Assembly: GCF_001314225.1 (NCBI RefSeq)
Contig: NZ_CP012697.1
Span: 4,092,001-4,156,000 of the forward strand
Length of the DNA: 64,000 nucleotides
Direction: 5' to 3'
DNA from: Microbacterium sp. No. 7
GTDB lineage: Bacteria > Actinomycetota > Actinomycetes > Actinomycetales > Microbacteriaceae
Below the pieces are notes generated by a model. The model saw only the letters and a list, made by a program, of their open reading frames with translations. It searched no databases and had not been told where the DNA came from. The position numbers and the translations under genes are program-made. Every line of letters begins with the position of its first letter. Position 1 is the stretch's first letter. Shown here piece after piece: positions 58,932-64,000 of the stretch.

Positions 58932-60374
58932 TCAGATCGAGCCCTCCGGCAGCGACGGGTGCTCGCCCTCGACGTCGCGGGGCCGCGGGATGAACAGCGC
59001 GAGCACCGCGCAGAGCACGGCGGCGACGAGCCCCAGCACGAGCGCGACGTGGAAGCCCTCCATGCTCGGCACCGAGCGTCCGCCGACGTCGGTCGCCGAC
59101 CCGGCGAGCACGGCGGCGACGACGGCCGCCGCGAAGCTCGTGCCGAGGCCGCGCATCAGGGTGTTCAGGCCGTTGCTCGCGGCCGTCTCGGTCGACGGCA
59201 CCGCGCGCATGACGAGCGCGGGCATCGCCGCGTAGCCGAGCCCGATGCCGATGCCGATGGAGGTGTTGACGATCAGCACCGACCACACGCCGAGGTCGAG
59301 CAGCGTCGCCGCGCCGTACGTCAGCGCGATCACGACGGCCCCCGCGACGAGGAGCGGCTTGGGCCCCACGCGGCGCTCGACGCGGCCGACCACGGGAGCC
59401 ATGACGAGCATCCCGAGGCCGGCGGGCATGAGCACGAGGCTCGCGGCGAGCAGGCTCAGCCCCATGCCGCCGTGCTCGGTCGGCAGCTCGAGCAGCTGGG
59501 GGAACACGATGTTCGACGAGAAGAGCGCGAAGCCCATCGCGATCGACGCGAGGTTCGTCATCAGCACGGGGCCGCGGGCGCTGACCCGCAGGTCGACGAG
59601 CGGGTTGTCGCGCCGCAGCTCGTACCAGCCCCATGCGAGCAGCACCACGACGCCGCCGCCGAAGCAGATCAGCGTCGTCGGCGAGAGCCAGCCCCAGTCG
59701 CTGCCCCGCGAGACCGCCAGCAGCACGCCGACGAGCCCGAGCGACAGGCCGACGGCGCCCACGAAGTCGAACCGGCCCGCCGTGCGCAGCGTGCTCGGCG
59801 GCACGATCCAGACGTAGAGCGCGAAGCACACGACGCCGAGCCCGGCCGCGAACCAGAACAGCACGCGCCAGTCGAAGTGCTCGGCGACGTAGGCGCTGAT
59901 CGGCAGCCCGAGCGCCCCGCCGACGCCGAGCGTCGCGCTGACGAGCGCGATCGCCGAGCCGAGCCGGTCCTTGTGCAGCGTGTCGCGCAGGATCGAGATG
60001 CCGAGCGGGATGACGCCCATCCCGCTCCCCTGCAGGGCGCGCCCCACGACGAGGGGCCACACGCTCGTGGCGAGCGCCGAGACGACCGAGCCCGCCACGA
60101 GCAGCAGGAGCAGCACCAGCGCGATGCGGCGCTTGCCGTACATGTCGCCGAGCTTTCCCGCGATCGGGTTGGTGATGGCGGAGACGAGCAGCGTCACCGT
60201 GATGACCCAGGCCGTGTCCTCGCGCGCCGCGCCGAGCAGTTCGGGCAGCTCGCCCTGGATGGGGATGAGCATCATCGTCATGAACGAGGCGCACATCCCC
60301 GCCGTCGCGAGTACGCCGATGAGCAGACCGGGACGCGCCGGACGCGCTCCCCCACGACGCCGCACACCAGACAC
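58932..60374 (-). CDS. MFS drug exporter (DHA2-like, EmrB/QacA type)
   Basis: Major facilitator of 480 residues with about 14 hydrophobic segments. Motif A-like NPIAGKLGDMYGKRR and motif C-like GVGGALGLPISAYVAEHF are present. GTG start at 60374 chosen because AGGAGG lies six bases upstream; upstream in-frame reading to 60458 crosses the operators. It diverges from a TetR gene, with two operators in between, the classic efflux-pump arrangement. Confidence 0.92.
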   Translation of the reverse strand: MSGVRRRGGARPARPGLLIGVLATAGMCASFMTMMLIPIQGELPELLGAAREDTAWVITVTLLVSAITNPIAGKLGDMYGKRRIALVLLLLLVAGSVVSALATSVWPLVVGRALQGSGMGVIPLGISILRDTLHKDRLGSAIALVSATLGVGGALGLPISAYVAEHFDWRVLFWFAAGLGVVCFALYVWIVPPSTLRTAGRFDFVGAVGLSLGLVGVLLAVSRGSDWGWLSPTTLICFGGGVVVLLAWGWYELRRDNPLVDLRVSARGPVLMTNLASIAMGFALFSSNIVFPQLLELPTEHGGMGLSLLAASLVLMPAGLGMLVMAPVVGRVERRVGPKPLLVAGAVVIALTYGAATLLDLGVWSVLIVNTSIGIGIGLGYAAMPALVMRAVPSTETAASNGLNTLMRGLGTSFAAAVVAAVLAGSATDVGGRSVPSMEGFHVALVLGLVAAVLCAVLALFIPRPRDVEGEHPSLPEGSI

Positions 60375-60442
60375 GTCCACCTCCTGTGGAGACCGGGAAG
60401 AACAGGGTTGAGATCGGGAAGGGCGGGCGCACGCGCACCGCT

Positions 60443-60476
60443 TGAGACTCAGTCTCACACTTGAGATGCAGTCTCA
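60443..60476. promoter_or_regulatory. two tandem TetR operators between the MFS and TetR genes
   Basis: TGAGACTCAGTCTCA (60443-60457) and TGAGATGCAGTCTCA (60462-60476) are 15-bp inverted repeats, 19 bases apart. The second overlaps the -35 element TTGAGA (60461-60466) of the TetR promoter. Confidence 0.8.
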
Positions 60477-60490
60477 GCAAGTCCTAGGAT
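60461..60490 (+). promoter_or_regulatory. TetR promoter, leaderless
   Basis: TTGAGA (60461-60466), 18-base spacer, TAGGAT (60485-60490); the ATG at 60497 follows after six bases. Confidence 0.65.
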
Positions 60491-60496
60491 GGAGAC

Positions 60497-61069
60497 ATGC
60501 TCACCGACTTCCGCGAACAGGCCCGCGAGACGTCGCGCATCCAGCTCGCGGAGGCCGTCTTCACGGTCTTCGCGGAACGCGGGTTCCACGCCGTGACCGT
60601 CGACGAGGCCGCGCGCGCCGTCGGCATCTCCCGCGCCTCGTTCTTCCGCCACCTCGGCAGCAAGGAGGACGCGGTCGTGCTCGCGATCGAGTCGAGCCGC
60701 CCCGACTACGCCGCGGCCCTGCGCGAGCTTCCCGCCGACGTGCGCTCCCCCTGGCACCTCGTGCGCTGCGCGTTCGAGCCGGCCATCGTCGCGGCGGAGG
60801 CCGAGCCGCAGCGGCAGCTGGCGCGCATCGCCGTCATCCACTCCGAGCCGAACCTGCGCGTGCGCCTGTCGAGCTCGCGCATGGGCATGGTCGCGCGGCT
60901 GGCGGACGCCCTCGACGAGCGCATCCACGACCCGTTCGGCGCGCACGTGTACGCCGCGGCCGGCATGGCCGCCTACGACGTCGCCTGGAGCGAGTGGGCG
61001 GGCAACCCCGAGATCTCCCCGCGCACGCACGTCGACGCCGCCTTCGCCCGGCTCGCGGCCGCGCGCTGA
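60497..61069 (+). CDS. TetR-family repressor of the divergent MFS exporter
   Basis: TetR regulator of 190 residues. The HTH reads AVFTVFAERGFHAVTVDEAARAVGISRASFFRHLGSKEDAV; the rest is helical with a short ligand domain. It probably represses itself and the exporter through the two TGAGAYNCAGTCTCA operators. The mRNA appears leaderless. Confidence 0.92.
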   Translation: MLTDFREQARETSRIQLAEAVFTVFAERGFHAVTVDEAARAVGISRASFFRHLGSKEDAVVLAIESSRPDYAAALRELPADVRSPWHLVRCAFEPAIVAAEAEPQRQLARIAVIHSEPNLRVRLSSSRMGMVARLADALDERIHDPFGAHVYAAAGMAAYDVAWSEWAGNPEISPRTHVDAAFARLAAAR

Positions 61070-61122
61070 CGCCGGGGCGGGATGCCGGGCCGCGGCGCCG
61101 CGCTCCCCGGCGGCACGCCGGC

Positions 61123-62574
61123 TCACCGCCCGCCGACCGTCTCGGCCAGCGGCGCGCGGCGCACGAACCACGACGCCACGCTCGCCGCCACGCCCAGCAG
61201 CGCGAGAACGGCGTACACCGGCGCGAGCGCGTCGCCGTAGACGTCGGCGACCGCGTCGCGCTCCCCGCGCTCGGCGAGCAGCATCGCGACCCGCGTCGTG
61301 AAGACGCTTCCCACGACCGCGATCCCCAGCATCCCCCCGATCTGTCGGAACAGGCTCGTCGCGCCGGTCGCCGTGCCCACGACGGCGTGCGGGAAGGCGT
61401 TCTGCACGATGAGCACGAGCAGCCCCAGGCTGAACCCGATCCCGACGCCGATCAGCCCCTCGTAGACGCAGATGAGCGCGGCCGGGACGCCCGGCCGCAG
61501 CGTCGACAGCAGCAGCAGGCCGAGCGCCACCAGCAGGCCGCCGCAGATCGGGAACCACCGGTACGCGCCGGTGCGCGCGACGATCTGACCCGACACGATC
61601 GAGCCGACGAGCATGCACGCCGCCATCGGGATCATCAGGGCGCCCGCCTCGGCGGCGCCGTAGCCGAGCGACAGCTGCAGGAACGTCGGCAGATAGCCGA
61701 CGACGCCGAACATCGCCACGCCGAGGCACAGCGCCGCGAACGTCGGCAGCACGAAGTTCCGCTCGCGGAACAGCCACGGCGGCAGCAGCGGGTCGCGCAC
61801 GCGGCGCTCGACGAGCACCAGGGCCGCGGCCGCCGCGACGGCCGTCGCGATGAGCGCGAGGATCTGCGGCGAGCCCCACGCGTAGGCGCTGCCGCCCCAC
61901 ACCGTGAACAGCGCGACGGCCGTCGTCGCGACGGCGAGCAGCAGCGTGCCCGCGACGTCCACCCGCGCGTCCGGCGGCCGGGCGGGCCGCGGCAGGCGCA
62001 GCAGGAGCACGACGGCGGCGGCCGCGAGCACTCCGAGCGGCACGTTCATCCAGAACGTCCAGCGCCACCCGGGGCCCTCGACGAGCCAGCCGCCGACGAG
62101 CGGGCCCGCGATGGAGGCCACCGCGAACACCGAGCTCATGATGCCCTGGTAGCGGCCGCGCTCGCGGGCCGGCACCACGTCGGCGATCGCGGCCTGGGAG
62201 AGGATGACGAGGCCGCCCGCGCCGAGCCCCTGCAGGGCCCGCCCCGCGATCAGCCACGCCATGCCCGGCGCCAGCGCGCCGACCGCGGACCCGGCGGTGA
62301 ACAGGCCGATGGCGACGAGCAGCAGCGGGCGCCGGCCGAAGACGTCGCTCACCTTGCCGTACAGCGGCATCGTCACGACCGAGCCGAGCAGGAAGGCGGC
62401 GATCACCCACGGCATCGCGTCGAGGCCGTCGAGATCGGCGACGATCGAGGGCAGCGCCGGCGCGAAGACCGTCTGGTTGAGCGACGCGAGGAGCATCACC
62501 GCCGCGAGCGAGCAGAACAGCACGACGACGTCGCGCACCGCCGGCGACGCGCTGTCCGGCGCGCCGCTCTCCAT
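61123..62574 (-). CDS. MFS drug exporter (DHA2, EmrB/QacA type)
   Basis: Major facilitator of 483 residues with 14 predicted membrane segments. LNQTVFAPALPSIVADL, motif A GKVSDVFGRRPLL, RALQGLGAGGL and motif C SIAGPLVGGWLVEG are all present. It lies 34 bases downstream of a cyclase-family gene on the same strand, so it likely exports or imports a compound handled by the two cyclases. Confidence 0.93.
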   Translation of the reverse strand: MESGAPDSASPAVRDVVVLFCSLAAVMLLASLNQTVFAPALPSIVADLDGLDAMPWVIAAFLLGSVVTMPLYGKVSDVFGRRPLLLVAIGLFTAGSAVGALAPGMAWLIAGRALQGLGAGGLVILSQAAIADVVPARERGRYQGIMSSVFAVASIAGPLVGGWLVEGPGWRWTFWMNVPLGVLAAAAVVLLLRLPRPARPPDARVDVAGTLLLAVATTAVALFTVWGGSAYAWGSPQILALIATAVAAAAALVLVERRVRDPLLPPWLFRERNFVLPTFAALCLGVAMFGVVGYLPTFLQLSLGYGAAEAGALMIPMAACMLVGSIVSGQIVARTGAYRWFPICGGLLVALGLLLLSTLRPGVPAALICVYEGLIGVGIGFSLGLLVLIVQNAFPHAVVGTATGATSLFRQIGGMLGIAVVGSVFTTRVAMLLAERGERDAVADVYGDALAPVYAVLALLGVAASVASWFVRRAPLAETVGGR

Positions 62575-62608
62575 GCCCGTTCTGCTCGCTGCTCGCGTGT
62601 CGGCCGGC

Positions 62609-63595
62609 TCAGTAGACGAGCAGGGGGTTGATGATGACGCCGGTGGAGCGATGGATCGCGGTGGGCGCCGCGACGAGCTGACCCGTGGCCGTGCCGGCGG
62701 CGGCGAGCGCCGTCGCGGCGGGTCCGAGGAGGCAGTTGTCGATGATGCAGAGCCCGATCGCGTGGATCAGGCCGTGCACCTCCAGCGCGTGCCGGGGGTT
62801 GCTGCGGGCGTCGTGGAAGTCCCACAGCAGCAGACCCGGCTGCCGCGCCGCGATCCACCGGGCGCCCGACTCGCCGATGCCCGGGCGGGGCGCGGGCACG
62901 GCGCCCGGCTGGTAGGTGTGACCGGCGGCCTCGAACCGGTCCCTGCCCTGGTAGACGATCAGCGCGTCGCCGGGCTCGAGCGCGACGCCCGTGGCCGCGA
63001 GCGCGGCGTCGAGGTCGTCGGCCGTCACGGGCGCGTCCGTCGTCACCCACTCGACCCCGCGCACCGCGGGGATGTCGAGCAGCACGCCGCGCGTCGCGAT
63101 GCCGTGCTGGGCCCAGTTCACCATCGTGTCCTCGTCGGTCTGCGAGGCCTCGACGGGGATGGGGCCGTGCCAGGTCGCGTCGGCGCCGATGTGGGCGAGC
63201 CCGTCCATGTGCGTGTTGTGCACGCCGTGCGCGTCGTACGTGATCACGTCGCCCGCGCTCGCCGACCGTCCGTACACGCCCGCGCGCACCTCGAGCTCGA
63301 CGCTGCCGTGCCCGTCGGGCAGCTCGGCGACGGCGAGCGCCTGCCACTGGCGCTTCTCGCGCTCGGCGGCCGCGGCCATCAGCGCGAGCCGGTCGGGCCG
63401 CGTCTCGATCTCGCGCTCGAGCGAGATCGCGCGCCCGAGCCGCACCGACGCGGCCCCGCGCAGGCGCGCCGCCTCGTCGATCAGCGCGACCGAGCCGCGG
63501 CACTGCACGCCGGGCTCGTGACGCGCCCGCACGTGCTCGGCCTCGATGTCCCGCAGCCAGGGGAGGACCGGATCCGGTCCCAGATCTTCCGACAT
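62609..63595 (-). CDS. cyclase-family metal-dependent hydrolase
   Basis: Protein of 328 residues of the cyclase family (PF04199, related to kynurenine formamidase and isatin hydrolase). The metal-binding HNTHMDGLAHIG (HxxxD-type) motif is followed by a late GLCIIDN and WDFHDARSNP. These enzymes hydrolyse amides or cyclic amides/esters. ATG at 63595. It ends RSTGVIINPLLVY, almost the same as the partial copy next to it, so they are tandem duplicates. Confidence 0.88.
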   Translation of the reverse strand: MSEDLGPDPVLPWLRDIEAEHVRARHEPGVQCRGSVALIDEAARLRGAASVRLGRAISLEREIETRPDRLALMAAAAEREKRQWQALAVAELPDGHGSVELEVRAGVYGRSASAGDVITYDAHGVHNTHMDGLAHIGADATWHGPIPVEASQTDEDTMVNWAQHGIATRGVLLDIPAVRGVEWVTTDAPVTADDLDAALAATGVALEPGDALIVYQGRDRFEAAGHTYQPGAVPAPRPGIGESGARWIAARQPGLLLWDFHDARSNPRHALEVHGLIHAIGLCIIDNCLLGPAATALAAAGTATGQLVAAPTAIHRSTGVIINPLLVY

Positions 63596-63624
63596 CACCG
63601 CTCCCTCGACTCCCGCCCGGCGCC

Positions 63625-64000
63625 TCAGTACAGGACCAGGGGGTTGATCAGCACGCCGGTCGACCGGTAGATCGCGAGCGGCGCCGCGACGAGCAGCCCC
63701 GTGGAGGCGCCCGCCTCCTTGAGGGCGATGGCGGCGCGCGACAGGTCGCTGTTGTCGACGAGGCAGAGCCCGATGGCGAAGATCAGGCTGTGCACCTCGA
63801 GCGAGCCCTGCGGGTTGCTGCGGGCGTCGTGGAAGTCCCACAGCACGATGCCGGGATCCTTCGAGGCGATCCACTTCGCGCCCTCCTCGCCGATGCCGGG
63901 CCGGGGGAACGCGGTGGCGCCGCTGGGGTAGCTGTGGCCGGCGGCCTCGAAGCGATCGCGTCCCTGGTAGATCAGCAGGGCGTCGCCGGGCTCGAGCTCG
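63625..64000 (-). CDS. cyclase-family hydrolase, C-terminal part, runs off window
   Basis: The last 124 codons of a second cyclase-family gene: ELEPGDALLIYQGRDRFEAAGHSYPSG, PRPGIGEEGAKWIASKDPGIVLWDFHDARSNP, ending STGVLINPLVLY. It is highly similar to the C-terminus of the neighbour at 62609-63595 and lies 29 bases before it on the same strand. The N-terminal metal-binding part is outside the window. Confidence 0.9.
   Translation of the reverse strand, partial: ELEPGDALLIYQGRDRFEAAGHSYPSGATAFPRPGIGEEGAKWIASKDPGIVLWDFHDARSNPQGSLEVHSLIFAIGLCLVDNSDLSRAAIALKEAGASTGLLVAAPLAIYRSTGVLINPLVLY

Noticed and set aside
1..64000. tRNA, rRNA, riboswitch, prophage or IS genes
   Set aside because: No recognisable tRNA cloverleaf, ribosomal RNA segment, transposase, integrase or phage structural gene was seen in reading both strands. 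Short RNAs could be missed by eye.

Overview
This window looks like chromosomal DNA of a high-GC actinobacterium, most likely of the Microbacteriaceae (Microbacterium-like). The reasons are strongly G/C-biased third codon positions, frequent GTG starts, very common short GGATGCC/GGCATCC words, -10 elements of the TAGGNT type placed to give leaderless mRNAs, an IdeR/DtxR-type iron box, and many hairpin repeats between genes. No rRNA, tRNA, phage or insertion-sequence gene was seen. The taxon is an inference from style, not from a marker gene.

Region 1 (1-14.1 kb, all minus strand) is a catabolic and uptake locus. It holds an opp/dpp-type ABC importer (two ATPases, two permeases, two paralogous lipoprotein binding proteins), an enoyl-CoA hydratase, two small hot-dog proteins, three paralogous CaiC-like acyl-CoA ligases and a regulator in which a Cro/C1 HTH is joined to a TetR domain. 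A quinone-oxidoreductase-like gene diverges from the importer. Four copies of an operator-like motif, CCGA-N8-TCGG, lie at the divergent promoter (14.17-14.43 kb) and upstream of the first ligase (0.8 kb), suggesting one regulon.

Region 2 (15.5-26.1 kb) is a second oxidative catabolic cluster: EthD-like protein, GMC oxidoreductase, AraC regulator, SnoaL-like protein, a Baeyer-Villiger monooxygenase resembling 4-hydroxyacetophenone monooxygenase, a CoA ligase, an SDR dehydrogenase, a GntR/FadR regulator and a divergent aldehyde dehydrogenase. Its logic fits alcohol to ketone to ester to aldehyde/acid to acyl-CoA; the substrate is unknown.

Region 3 (26.1-44.4 kb) holds a Tat-exported RCC1-repeat protein, an AraC regulator, a methylcitrate-cycle operon (GntR-prpD-prpB-prpC), RNase HI, an aldo/keto reductase, a heterodimeric ABC exporter, a MocR-type regulator, rlmN, a hypothetical gene, an SDR and a DoxX protein behind an iron box.

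Region 4 (44.5-55.5 kb) holds a class-III aminotransferase, a GntR regulator diverging from a DUF1989 (urea-carboxylase-associated) protein and an orphan lipoprotein binding protein, a GNAT acetyltransferase, a YaeQ protein, and a coupled pnkp-hen1 RNA-repair operon.

Region 5 (55.5-64 kb) holds a tiny membrane protein, an SDR plus a second Baeyer-Villiger-type monooxygenase, a TetR regulator diverging from an MFS exporter with two tandem operators, another MFS exporter, and two tandem cyclase-family hydrolases, the last cut by the window edge. Between genes, five families of palindromic or tandem repeats recur (33.4, 34.1, 41.1, 43.6, 45.9, 49.5, 50.5, 51.3, 55.6, 56.1 kb).
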